This document shows positions 1-6,826 of a stretch of 22,742 nucleotides of DNA, piece by piece; positions within the stretch are counted from its first letter, which is position 1; each line of letters starts with the position of its first letter. The DNA comes from Syntrophomonas sp. UBA5314 (GTDB lineage: Bacteria > Bacillota > Syntrophomonadia > Syntrophomonadales > Syntrophomonadaceae). The notes under the pieces are model-generated. The model was not told where the DNA came from, ran no database searches, and saw only the letters and a program-made list of their open reading frames with translations. The position numbers and the translations under genes were made by a program. The stretch spans positions 1-22,742 of the forward strand of contig DHRK01000020.1 of the NCBI GenBank assembly GCA_002410325.1, given 5' to 3'.

Positions 1-1002
1 AACTTCTACAAAGACCAGGTCATTCAAATATACAGTGCCAAGTGGTGCTTTGACAACCTTATCGGTCAAAGTCCAAATTTTTTGACCACTAAAAATATGG
101 CCTGGCAGCTTTCTCAGACCGTATCCACCATACTTATCACCGGTGAAAGCGGCACCGGCAAAGAACTATTCGCCCAGGCCATTCACAACAGCAGTGCACG
201 CTGCGCCGGGCCCTTTGTGAGGATTAACTGCGCCGCTCTGCCTGATAACCTGCTGGAATCAGAGCTTTTTGGCTACGAAGAAGGCGCCTTTACCGGTGCC
301 CGTAAAGGGGGCAAACCGGGTAAATTCGACCTCGCCAAAGGAGGAACTATTTTCCTCGACGAAATAGGCGACATGCCTCTAACCATGCAAACCAAACTCT
401 TGACCGTTTTACAGGAACGGGTTGTGGAGAGAATAGGGGGCACCAATCCCATTCCGATTGATGTCAGGGTTATTGCCGCCACCAACCGCGATTTGGAGAA
501 AATGGTTGCCGAGCAGACCTTCCGGGAAGATCTGTATTATCGTCTAAACGTGGTAAGGCTGACCATTCCACCGCTTCGCGAGCGTGTGGGAGACATATCT
601 TTGCTGGTCGATGATCTTATAAAGCGCTTAAACGCTCACCTTCGAACCAATATCCAGGGTATAAATCCCCCGGCCCTGGATCTCTTGCAGTCCTACCGCT
701 GGCCCGGTAATGTCCGGGAATTGGAGAACCTTTTGGAGCGAGCCATGAATCTTTGCCATATGAATCAGCAGAGCCTTTTAAAGGTAGAGCATTTTCCTTC
801 GCTGGGCAACAGCAAGTTTTCCAAAATCGAAATCCTCGACAATGGCCAAACCGCTCTTCCCGACCTTTTGGACGGCATCGAAGAACAACTGCTCCTGAAA
901 GCCCTTCACGAAGCGGACGGTAATAAGGCCAAAACTGCCAAGATCCTGGGTATTCACAGTTCTGCCCTATATAGAAAGCTAAAAAAGTACGGTTTAGAAT
1001 AA
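1..1002 (+). CDS. Sigma-54-dependent transcriptional activator (enhancer-binding protein), 5'-truncated by window edge
   Basis: The reading frame is open from base 1, so the gene starts upstream; 333 residues are visible. The visible N-terminus ends in FDNLIGQSP, the usual entry to a sigma-54 AAA+ domain, so an unseen N-terminal sensory domain is likely. Walker A GESGTGKE lies at about visible residues 48-55, the GAFTGA loop that contacts sigma-54 at 95-100, and Walker B (IFLDEIGD) at about 117-124, with FREDLYYRLNV and RWPGNVRELENL following. The C-terminus is a Fis-type helix-turn-helix (GNKAKTAKILGI, ALYRKLKKYGLE). Family knowledge: such proteins bind DNA upstream and use ATP to remodel sigma-54 RNA polymerase into the open complex. 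A TTG at 82 could be taken as a start, but that would remove the conserved domain entry. The likely target is the -24/-12 promoter 140 bp downstream (inference). The signal sensed is not visible. Confidence 0.95.
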   Translation, partial: NFYKDQVIQIYSAKWCFDNLIGQSPNFLTTKNMAWQLSQTVSTILITGESGTGKELFAQAIHNSSARCAGPFVRINCAALPDNLLESELFGYEEGAFTGARKGGKPGKFDLAKGGTIFLDEIGDMPLTMQTKLLTVLQERVVERIGGTNPIPIDVRVIAATNRDLEKMVAEQTFREDLYYRLNVVRLTIPPLRERVGDISLLVDDLIKRLNAHLRTNIQGINPPALDLLQSYRWPGNVRELENLLERAMNLCHMNQQSLLKVEHFPSLGNSKFSKIEILDNGQTALPDLLDGIEEQLLLKALHEADGNKAKTAKILGIHSSALYRKLKKYGLE

Positions 1003-1034
1003 TCATAACGCCTTCTTCTTTTTTCTTTTTTGAA

Positions 1035-1065
1035 AAAAATATCACCTACTTTAGGAGATATTTTT
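1035..1065. promoter_or_regulatory. Inverted repeat: candidate activator-binding site or weak terminator
   Basis: A 9-bp arm at 1035-1043 (AAAAATATC) is the exact reverse complement of 1057-1065. An inner CCTA/TAGG pair (1045-1048 and 1052-1055) extends it, with one A-A mismatch between the two helices. The stem is very AT-rich and lacks a clean U-tract beyond its own Ts, so it would be a poor intrinsic terminator. It is centred about 95 bp upstream of the -24 element, a normal distance for a sigma-54 activator site. Both readings are inference. Confidence 0.45.
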
Positions 1066-1142
1066 ACCCTTTTTAAAACCACCTTTATTAGAAAAGCCCT
1101 ATTTTCCCGCCCTCTAATTTTTTTACCTGCGAATATTTTGGT

Positions 1143-1159
1143 TGGCACAGCTTTTGCAT
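1143..1159 (+). promoter_or_regulatory. Sigma-54 (-24/-12) promoter
   Basis: TGGCAC at 1143-1148 and TTGCAT at 1154-1159 put the invariant GG (1144-1145) and GC (1156-1157) twelve bases apart, as in the RpoN consensus. Transcription should start near 1169, leaving a leader of about 105 nt before the 112-residue ORF. A sigma-54 activator gene ends 140 bp upstream, which makes it the obvious but unproven regulator. Confidence 0.88.
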
Positions 1160-1273
1160 ATTAATTCGGCATAGAGATGCGTCGCTTTATTCTGGAGAAC
1201 ATTGACGTGCCATCAGACTTAGAAAAAGAAAGATAGGGAATGCTTTTATTTTCGCTTTTAGGGGGCGTGTATC

Positions 1274-1612
1274 ATGAAGAAAAGTGACATCATTGACAAC
1301 TGGGTAGATATCTATGCCAAGGATTGGGTCAAGCTAGGTAATCCGGTAATAAGCATATCGCCCTTGAGCACCCAGGAGTTTAATCAAGAACTGAGCGCTA
1401 TGATTTCCAGAATGCAGGAACGAACCGAATGGATGGAGATATACCAGTCCACTTACCATGAGTGGGGCTATCCCGTTATCGAAGTCGCTCCGCTGACCAC
1501 CGAAGGCTTTAATAGAGAATTACAGAGAATGATCTTCCATAAGCCGGAGGCCGAAGTAAAGGTTCTCATTCCAGCTATTCCCACCAAAAAGGTATTGTCA
1601 AAGGTAAGTTAA
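1274..1612 (+). CDS. Unrecognised small protein of two 43-residue repeats, sigma-54 driven
   Basis: I do not recognise a family. The 112-residue product is an internal duplication: residues 10-44 and 53-87 align without gaps at an offset of 43, with 16 of 35 positions identical. The shared pattern is W-x-x-I-Y, then G-x-PVI, PL-x-T, FN-x-EL and MI. A hydrophilic tail of about 25 residues follows. There is no signal peptide or membrane segment, so a cytoplasmic protein is likely. The start is supported by AGGGGG ending 8 bases before the ATG. The gene stands alone between a sigma-54 promoter and a strong intrinsic terminator, so it is probably a single-gene transcript switched on by the neighbouring activator. 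The alternating hydrophobic and aromatic spacing suggests a small folded or ligand-binding or oligomerising repeat, but no function can be assigned. Confidence 0.8.
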   Translation: MKKSDIIDNWVDIYAKDWVKLGNPVISISPLSTQEFNQELSAMISRMQERTEWMEIYQSTYHEWGYPVIEVAPLTTEGFNRELQRMIFHKPEAEVKVLIPAIPTKKVLSKVS

Positions 1613-1653
1613 GGCGTGTGTCAACTGTAATCCAGGATGAAGCGTAAGCCTAT

Positions 1654-1679
1654 CCGGTCCCGACCAGGACCGGTTTTTT
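1654..1679 (+). terminator. Intrinsic terminator
   Basis: A perfect 7-bp GC-rich stem (CCGGTCC at 1654-1660, GGACCGG at 1667-1673) has a 6-base loop and is followed directly by six Ts. It ends the transcript of the two-repeat protein. Confidence 0.9.
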
Positions 1680-1741
1680 CTTGTTTTTCAATATTGAGCG
1701 ATCCCGGAATTTCTTTTTCAAAAATAATAAAGCCGGACATG

Positions 1742-1775
1742 AAAAAACAGGCCCCTTTACGAGACCTGCTTTTTT
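1742..1775 (-). terminator. Intrinsic terminator after jag
   Basis: On the minus strand, an A-rich arm plus CAGG pairs with CCTG plus a T-run. CAGG/CCTG lie at 1748-1751 and 1765-1768 on the plus strand, flanked by six As and six Ts. It starts a few bases past the jag stop and so ends the rpmH-to-jag unit, convergent with the terminator at 1654-1679. The GC core is only 4 bp. Confidence 0.6.
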
Positions 1776-1780
1776 CGTTC

Positions 1781-2407
1781 CTATTTTTTCAACGATATTA
1801 CTACTTTGCGGTTCGGCTCATCACCCATTGAATAAGTTGTTATATTGGGATCAGACTGCAGGGTTGTATGGACTATCCTTCTCTCTTGTGAAGTCATGGG
1901 CCTCATAACCACGTTTTTTCTGGTCTTTTTTACCTTATCGGATAAGCGCAAAGCCAGGGCTTCCAGCGAGTCTTCGCGTTTTTTCCTGTAGTCTTCTACA
2001 TCAAGCATCACCCGGATTTTTTCTTCCCGGTTTCTATTGACGATTAAACCTACGATAAATTGCACCGCGTTTAGCGTTTCTCCTTTGCGGCCGATCAACA
2101 AGCCCATATCTTTGCCGATTATGTTGATCCTTACTCTGCCTTCCTGGTACTCTATCCCGTTTATCTGGTAGTCTATTTTCATCCGGGAGAGTATTTCATC
2201 AACCACGCCTCGCACCATATCTTCGGGTTTGTCACGCCTGGTTACCCTGACCACGGCCGGTTTCTTGCCGATACCCAGCAGACCCTTGCTCGGTTCCTCG
2301 ATCACTTCAACATTTACATCTTCCATCTCGCAGCCCAGTTCATCGAGGGCGGCTTTTATGGCCTCATCAATGTTTTTTCCTTTTTTTTCTACGGTTTGGA
2401 GCTCCAT
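1781..2407 (-). CDS. jag: RNA-binding protein Jag / KhpB (EloR)
   Basis: The product has 208 residues in the family's domain order. The Jag-N domain includes EEPSKGLLGIG. A KH domain with the loop GLLIGRKGETL follows, then a C-terminal R3H domain (SQERRIVHTTLQ). Family knowledge: Jag/KhpB pairs with KhpA, binds RNA and affects cell elongation and envelope synthesis in Firmicutes. It is co-conserved with yidC. The start is placed at ATG 2407 because Jag-N begins just after it and AAAGGAGG lies 11 bases upstream. An in-frame ATG at 2473, with GGGAG before it, would add 22 basic residues that match only the yidC tail region. With the chosen start the gene overlaps yidC by 41 bp in another frame, which suggests translational coupling. 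It is the last gene of its unit, ending just before a terminator. The mnmE-mnmG-parAB genes that often follow jag are not here. Confidence 0.93.
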   Translation of the reverse strand: MELQTVEKKGKNIDEAIKAALDELGCEMEDVNVEVIEEPSKGLLGIGKKPAVVRVTRRDKPEDMVRGVVDEILSRMKIDYQINGIEYQEGRVRINIIGKDMGLLIGRKGETLNAVQFIVGLIVNRNREEKIRVMLDVEDYRKKREDSLEALALRLSDKVKKTRKNVVMRPMTSQERRIVHTTLQSDPNITTYSMGDEPNRKVVISLKK

Positions 2408-3182
2408 CTTGAATCTTTCCTCCTTTGTCCCTCCTTGCTTCCTTTTCTTCAGGAGCTTCGGAATCCGCCTCATCAGAATCTCCCAAGTCCAATACCTGTT
2501 TTCCGACTACCATTCCGATTCCAGCATCCACAGCTTTGGTCTTGTCCATGGTGAAATTCACATAAAGCTGCTGGGCAATACTCAAGAAATTGAATGTGAC
2601 CCAGTACAAGGATAGACCTGCCGCCATTTTCCAGGAAACGAAGCCAATAAAGAGCGGCATCATGTACAACATGGATTTCTGGGTCGGATCGTTATTATCT
2701 GCCATAGATATTTTTTGCTGCAAATATGTAGTAGCGGCAACCAATACCGGCAAGATGAATAATTGGTCAGGATTACCAATATTGTCAATCCATAAGAATT
2801 TTGCATAAGGACTTTGGAGCAAGGTTTCCGACAGGTTAAACAAAGCCCTGTAAAATGCAAAAAGGATGGGCATCTGGATCAGCAGCGGCAGACAGCCGCT
2901 AAAGGGGTTTACTCCGTGTTCTTTATACAGCTCTCCAAGCTTCTTTTGCATCGTCTGGGGATCGTCTTTGTAGCGCTCCTGGAGTTCTTTCATACGGGGT
3001 TGTAAAACTTGCATTTCCCGCATGGATTTCATCTGCTTATGGGTCAATGGATAAATCACTATCTTTATGGCAAGCGACATGAAAATAATTGCCAGTCCAT
3101 AGTTAGGAATACCGAGACTCTGGGTTAGACCAAACATGAATTGAATTACCTGAGTGAACCAGGAAACAAAGGTCGTCCACAA
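2367..3182 (-). CDS. yidC: Membrane protein insertase YidC/OxaA
   Basis: The 271-residue product inserts proteins into the cytoplasmic membrane, alone or with SecYEG. Hydrophobic segments lie at roughly residues 5-22, 28-46, 95-112, 135-152 and 170-200. The conserved coiled region is MREMQVLQPRMKELQERY, and NPFSGCLPLLIQMPILFAFY is diagnostic of the family. The tail is highly charged and ends in a basic cluster (NRRKKRKKH). Unlike Bacillus SpoIIIJ there is no lipoprotein signal or lipobox cysteine. The hydrophilic-groove arginine of Gram-positive YidC appears to be lysine here (K40 in LAIKIVIYPL). The start is TTG at 3182 with AGGGA about 6 bases upstream. That AGGG lies in the arm of a hairpin, suggesting translational control. 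Neighbours yidD upstream and jag downstream match the conserved cluster. Confidence 0.95.
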   Translation of the reverse strand: MWTTFVSWFTQVIQFMFGLTQSLGIPNYGLAIIFMSLAIKIVIYPLTHKQMKSMREMQVLQPRMKELQERYKDDPQTMQKKLGELYKEHGVNPFSGCLPLLIQMPILFAFYRALFNLSETLLQSPYAKFLWIDNIGNPDQLFILPVLVAATTYLQQKISMADNNDPTQKSMLYMMPLFIGFVSWKMAAGLSLYWVTFNFLSIAQQLYVNFTMDKTKAVDAGIGMVVGKQVLDLGDSDEADSEAPEEKEARRDKGGKIQDGAPNRRKKRKKH

Positions 3183-3189
3183 ATCAATC

Positions 3190-3232
3190 CCTGCCTATCG
3201 ATGTGAGCGGCGATAGCAGGTCTCACCTCCTT
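3190..3232 (-). promoter_or_regulatory. Hairpin and perfect distal Shine-Dalgarno upstream of yidC
   Basis: On the minus strand, AAGGAGGTGA (plus positions 3223-3232) is a perfect anti-16S complement but has no ATG, GTG or TTG at a usable distance. It is followed by a 10-bp stem with one bulged base (plus 3190-3200 with 3211-3220) and a 10-base loop. The distal arm contains the AGGG of the weak yidC ribosome binding site. A CTG 6 bases after the strong site would open an 11-codon frame that stops 2 bases before the yidC TTG. A standby site or leader-peptide control is inference. Confidence 0.5.
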
Positions 3233-3250
3233 TACGCGAAATGCTTCGGT

Positions 3251-3460
3251 TCATGGAACCGGGTCGTACCCACCCTCATGAAAAGGATGGCACCTGCTCA
3301 ATCTTTTGAGCGTGAACCATCCACCCTTCAATAGTCCATATTTTTCTATGGCTTCTATCGAATAATGAGAACAGGTGGGATAGAAACGACAGGTCGGACG
3401 TTTAAAAAAGGATACGCGCTGATATATTTTTATTAACCAAATCGATATTCTTTTAATCAT
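3251..3460 (-). CDS. yidD: Membrane protein insertion efficiency factor YidD
   Basis: The 69-residue product has an amphipathic N-terminus (MIKRISIWLIKIYQ) and the full family signature: CRFYPTCSHYSIEAIEKYG, then GGW, LKRLSRCHP and a C-terminal GGYDPVP. The three conserved cysteines are present. Family knowledge: YidD is a small membrane-associated protein that helps insertion of YidC substrates. It is nearly always found between rnpA and yidC, as here. Its ATG overlaps the rnpA stop by 4 bp (ATGA), so it is translationally coupled to rnpA. The length is typical. Confidence 0.96.
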   Translation of the reverse strand: MIKRISIWLIKIYQRVSFFKRPTCRFYPTCSHYSIEAIEKYGLLKGGWFTLKRLSRCHPFHEGGYDPVP

Positions 3461-3789
3461 AACTTGGCTTTCTTCATTATTTTCAAAAAATCCTTCTCCA
3501 GCTCCTGGGAGTTCACACCGTAAATATGGTGCCTGGCAATCACAATGAAATCGTTGTTTCCGGGTATTTCATTCCGGCTATGCTCGATTATGGCTCTGAT
3601 CTGCCTTTTTACACGGTTTCGTTTGACGGCTTTCCCTACTTTTTTGCTGGTAACAACACCAAACCGGTTGCCGCCTGCCTCCTTCTTCATAATATACACC
3701 AACAGGTAGCGGCCACCGAATTTTTTTCCATATTTATATATATTATTGTATTGTTTTCCAGTCCTTATTCTATATTGCCGTTTTAGCAT
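3457..3789 (-). CDS. rnpA: Ribonuclease P protein component
   Basis: The 110-residue protein subunit of RNase P works with the RNase P RNA to remove 5' leaders from pre-tRNAs. It is identified by the RNR motif region (KKVGKAVKRNRVKRQIRAI), by basic character throughout and by its place directly after rpmH. The start is set at ATG 3789, because the family begins LKR(x)YRI just after it. An in-frame GTG at 3828, four bases after the rpmH stop, would add 13 residues (MERAAFYFTHKNP) with no family support. Neither start has a clear ribosome binding site, so the gene may depend on coupling to rpmH. The stop overlaps the yidD start. Confidence 0.94.
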   Translation of the reverse strand: MLKRQYRIRTGKQYNNIYKYGKKFGGRYLLVYIMKKEAGGNRFGVVTSKKVGKAVKRNRVKRQIRAIIEHSRNEIPGNNDFIVIARHHIYGVNSQELEKDFLKIMKKAKL

Positions 3790-3831
3790 AGGATTTTTAT
3801 GAGTAAAATAAAAGGCCGCCCTTTCCACGAC

Positions 3832-3966
3832 CTATGCACAGATGGTTTTTCTTCCCTTTTTCCTTCTATTGGCCAAGACCTTGCGTCCACCCGCACTTGC
3901 CATTCTCTTTCTAAAACCGTGCACCTTTTTTCTCTGGCGGTTTTTGGGCTGGTATGTCCTTTTCAT
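3832..3966 (-). CDS. rpmH: 50S ribosomal protein L34
   Basis: The 44-residue, very basic protein is an almost textbook L34. It begins MKRTYQPKNRQRKKVHGF, continues RKRMASAGGRKVLANRR and ends KGRKTICA. It is part of the large ribosomal subunit near the exit tunnel. It is the first gene of the minus-strand unit, driven by the consensus promoter at 4006-4035, with an AGAGGAAG-type ribosome binding site before the ATG. It is divergent from dnaA across the origin, the usual Firmicute arrangement. Confidence 0.98.
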   Translation of the reverse strand: MKRTYQPKNRQRKKVHGFRKRMASAGGRKVLANRRKKGRKTICA

Positions 3967-4005
3967 TTGTTTATCTTCCTCTCTACATATTTACAACACC
4001 TTATA

Positions 4006-4035
4006 ATTATATTGATTCACGCCCGGGACTGTCAA
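4006..4035 (-). promoter_or_regulatory. Sigma-A promoter for rpmH-rnpA-yidD-yidC-jag
   Basis: On the minus strand, TTGACA (plus 4030-4035) and TATAAT (plus 4006-4011) both match consensus perfectly, with an 18-bp spacer. The start of transcription would be near plus 3999, about 33 bases before the rpmH ATG. Confidence 0.9.
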
Positions 4036-4202
4036 GAAAGTAGGGTTCCTTAAGCCTTCTATTTTTATTTTGTATCTGCTAAAATTATACTATATCTCAA
4101 CTAGAAATGACTGTGGCAAGTCGGCTGAGTTAATATGCACTATATCCACAGCGTTTTTTTTTGACTTTTTCACTTTTCCACAAGTTAATGGGAGGATTCG
4201 TC
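4036..4202. other. Upstream part of oriC with DnaA-box-like sites and dnaA leader
   Basis: This is the divergent rpmH-dnaA gap. Two plus-oriented 9-mers each differ from the DnaA box TTATCCACA at one base: ATATCCACA at 4142-4150 and TTTTCCACA at 4174-4182. They sit 32 bp (three helical turns) apart with a T-rich tract (4154-4170) between them. AT-rich DNA at 4060-4105 contains a TATACT (4086-4091) that could be a dnaA -10, with no convincing -35. Binding here could start replication and repress dnaA. The origin assignment rests on gene context and these sites. Confidence 0.6.
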
Positions 4203-5513
4203 ATGGTAATGGAGAACAATTATGCCGCACTATGGAGCAAAGTACTGCAATCTATAAAGGAAGATATTGATCCCGGCAGTTTTGATATATGGTTCTCCAT
4301 GCTAACCTATTACTCTTTTCACAACGACACTATCTTTATTAAAGTTCCCAATTCCCTGACCAAGGAATGGATTGAGTCACGCTACTTCGATATCATTCAG
4401 GGCAAACTGCAGCGCTTCGGGGGCAGCAACCTGAATATTTCATTGATTACTGAAAGCCCGGCCGATAAAGAAGCCTCTTTCTTCCCCTTAAATCCCAAAT
4501 ACACCTTTGATACCTTTGTGGTCGGCAACAGCAATCGCTTTGCTCATGCGGCCTGCTTTGCGGTCGGTGAATCACCTTCCCGGGCTTACAACCCTCTTTT
4601 TATATATGGCGGAGTGGGGCTGGGGAAAACTCATCTGATGCAGGCCATTGGCCATCATATCCTTTTAAAGAACAAAAACTTTTCCGTGGTCTATGTATCA
4701 TCCGAGCAGTTTACCAATGAGCTTATAAGCTCGATCAAAGATGACAACACCTCTGGTTTTCGCAACAAATACCGCAATATCGATGTGCTCTTAATCGACG
4801 ATATTCAATTTCTGGCCGGCAAAGAGCGCACCCAGGAAGAATTTTTCCACACTTTCAACACCCTTTATGAAGCCAATAAACAGGTAGTCATTTCCAGCGA
4901 CCGACCGCCGCGCAACATTCCCACCCTGGAGGATCGTCTGCGCTCTCGTTTTGAATGGGGCTTGATAACCGATATTCAACCACCTGATCTGGAGACCCGT
5001 ATCGCTATTTTACGCAAGAAAGCCCAGTCGGAAAATCTCAACATACCCTACGATGTACTGGATTATATTTCTAATTATATAGATTCCAATATCCGAGAGC
5101 TGGAAGGAGCACTGGTTCGCCTGGTGGCCTACGTGACCCTGACCCACAAAACCCTCAACCTGGCAACTGCCAGTGAGGCTTTGAAAGACATTCTTCCTCC
5201 AGCCCGGCCTCGCAAAATAACGATTGAGACTATTCAAAAAGCAGTGGCCAAACAATATGACCTGGAAGTATCTGAACTTCTATCCAAAAAGCGCAATAAA
5301 CAGATGGTTTTCCCCCGCCACATAGCTATGTATCTTTGCCGTAAACTTACCGACGCTTCATACCCCCAGATCGGGGATCAATTTGGCGGCCGGGATCATA
5401 CTACGGTTATTCACGCCATTGATAAGATGGAAAGACAGATGTTGGAGGACCGAGAACTATCTTCATCGGTAGAAAAACTTGTCAAAAAAATTGATCCTAA
5501 TTACACCGGTTAG
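4203..5513 (+). CDS. dnaA: Chromosomal replication initiator protein DnaA
   Basis: The 436-residue AAA+ initiator binds DnaA boxes as the ATP form and melts the origin. The N-terminal helicase/DnaB-interaction domain covers about residues 1-80, followed by a short linker. Walker A is GGVGLGKTH (136-144) and Walker B is LLIDDIQFLAG (about 196-206). Sensor and arginine residues lie in LEDRLRSRFEWGL. The C-terminal DNA-binding domain carries the signature GGRDHTTVIHAI. ATG 4203 is chosen because GGGAGGA lies 6 bases upstream; a second ATG at 4209 is possible. The upstream in-frame TTG at 4161 lacks such a site. DnaA-box-like sites on both sides suggest autoregulation. dnaN follows after a 156-bp gap. 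Confidence 0.98.
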   Translation: MVMENNYAALWSKVLQSIKEDIDPGSFDIWFSMLTYYSFHNDTIFIKVPNSLTKEWIESRYFDIIQGKLQRFGGSNLNISLITESPADKEASFFPLNPKYTFDTFVVGNSNRFAHAACFAVGESPSRAYNPLFIYGGVGLGKTHLMQAIGHHILLKNKNFSVVYVSSEQFTNELISSIKDDNTSGFRNKYRNIDVLLIDDIQFLAGKERTQEEFFHTFNTLYEANKQVVISSDRPPRNIPTLEDRLRSRFEWGLITDIQPPDLETRIAILRKKAQSENLNIPYDVLDYISNYIDSNIRELEGALVRLVAYVTLTHKTLNLATASEALKDILPPARPRKITIETIQKAVAKQYDLEVSELLSKKRNKQMVFPRHIAMYLCRKLTDASYPQIGDQFGGRDHTTVIHAIDKMERQMLEDRELSSSVEKLVKKIDPNYTG

Positions 5514-5669
5514 CAATAGCTTATCAACAGGTTTATTAAAGGTCGTATCTCGCATTGCGTATGGCTTGAAGTGCTTTTTCCCCGGAATTCACACTACTAC
5601 GGCTATTACTCCTAAATAGTTAATAAATAATAAGATCAGACAAACCAAGTCAAGGTTGGAGGTATTAAG
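5514..5669. other. Downstream part of oriC (dnaA-dnaN gap) with DnaA box and trio-like unwinding element
   Basis: A DnaA-box-like 9-mer, TTATCAACA (one mismatch), lies at 5521-5529. It is followed at a distance by a C/G-rich patch (CCCCGG, near 5579-5584), then the run of NTA/NTAC trinucleotides at 5593-5613 (ACTACTAC, CTATTACTCCTA), then an AT-rich stretch (5614-5634). This order resembles the Bacillus unwinding region with DnaA-trios. The dnaN ribosome binding site (GGAGG, about 5658) closes the gap. Origin melting here is inference. Confidence 0.6.
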
Positions 5670-6809
5670 ATGATATTTTTTATTGAAAAGCGAGATCTAT
5701 CGACTATAACCGCCCAGGTCTACCGGGCCGCCTCTAATAAGAACACGATTCCGGTTCTTTCAGGCGTACTGCTTCAGGTGAACGGCGAAAAAGGACTGAC
5801 CATGACCGCTACCGATATGGAAATAGGAATCCGGGCCAGCACAGCTCAGGTCGATGTGGTCGAGGAAGGACAGGTCCTGGTCAATGCTCATTACTTTGCC
5901 GATTTTATCAAGGTGCTCCCGGATACCCGTATAAAAATAGAAATCGATCAGGCGAAAGCCAAACTAAAGATAAGTTACGGGAAGTCATCAGGTTATCTCA
6001 ACATTTACCTTGATCAGGAATATCCTGAACTTCCATTACAAAAGATGGAGCATAGAATAGCTCTTCCGCAAAAGGTTATCAGGGAGGCTCTGCGAAAAAC
6101 TTCTTTTGCTTCCGCCCAGAGTCATTTTCGACAGGTATTTACCGGAGTTCTTTTTGATTTTCTCCCCGAAAACCAGTTAAAAGTGGTCGCCTCTGACACC
6201 CATCGCCTCTCCTATTATGCATTCCAGGGAGAGGGTCCCGGGCCTGAAGAGGGAAGTTTTATTGTTCCAACCAGGACGGTCAACGAACTGCTGCGTTGGC
6301 TGGACGACAGTGAAGATTTAGTCGATATTGCTCTCAGTCAGAACAACGTGGTTTTCTCCCGGGATAATTTTCTCCTGTTGTCACGCCTTATCGAAGGACA
6401 GTATCCCAATTATGAACAGGTGATTCCCGGTACTTCCAATACCGAAATGATCATTTCCTCAGCGATGCTTTTAAATATACTGGAAAGGGCCAAAGTAATG
6501 CCCAGTGACGACAAACTCAAGATTCCCAATGTAGTGCTCCATGTAAAAGATGGTGAAGCAGTCATAAACTGCTATTCGGAAATGATGGGAGAAATAGAGG
6601 AAGTAATAGAAGAATTGAAGATAAGCGGGGACGTCGATTTTAAAATATCGTTTAACACCAATTACTTCTTGGATGTTGTAAAATTGCTGGCGGGAGAGAG
6701 CCCCGAGATAATGATAAAATTGTCCGGGTCGCTGGGTCCGGCTTTAATTAAAAACCTCGATCAGGACAATTACCTTTACGTTCTGGTTCCTTTGAGGACC
6801 AACAACTAA
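5670..6809 (+). CDS. dnaN: DNA polymerase III beta subunit (sliding clamp)
   Basis: The 379-residue product is of normal clamp length, with three similar clamp folds (about 1-120, 130-245 and 250-379). Recognisable features are SNKNTIPVLSGVLL, the ATDMEIGIR segment, VASDTHRLS in the middle domain, and the C-terminal YLYVLVPLRTNN, where the family usually has P-[VML]-R. The clamp encircles DNA and tethers DNA polymerase III. GGAGG 8 bases before the ATG supports the start. It is second in the dnaA-dnaN-recF-remB-gyrB series. It is followed by recF after only 17 bases, so the S4-domain gene yaaA found here in Bacillus is missing. Confidence 0.98.
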   Translation: MIFFIEKRDLSTITAQVYRAASNKNTIPVLSGVLLQVNGEKGLTMTATDMEIGIRASTAQVDVVEEGQVLVNAHYFADFIKVLPDTRIKIEIDQAKAKLKISYGKSSGYLNIYLDQEYPELPLQKMEHRIALPQKVIREALRKTSFASAQSHFRQVFTGVLFDFLPENQLKVVASDTHRLSYYAFQGEGPGPEEGSFIVPTRTVNELLRWLDDSEDLVDIALSQNNVVFSRDNFLLLSRLIEGQYPNYEQVIPGTSNTEMIISSAMLLNILERAKVMPSDDKLKIPNVVLHVKDGEAVINCYSEMMGEIEEVIEELKISGDVDFKISFNTNYFLDVVKLLAGESPEIMIKLSGSLGPALIKNLDQDNYLYVLVPLRTNN

Positions 6810-6826
6810 GGGAGTGGTAAGCGGCT

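Noticed and set aside
617..1045. Minus-strand ORF of 142 codons opposite the activator gene
   Set aside because: It is antisense to a well-supported AAA+ gene, has no family features, and its composition reflects the opposite strand.
2229..2615. Plus-strand ORF opposite yidC and jag
   Set aside because: It is a shadow of two conserved genes, with no ribosome site and no recognisable motif.
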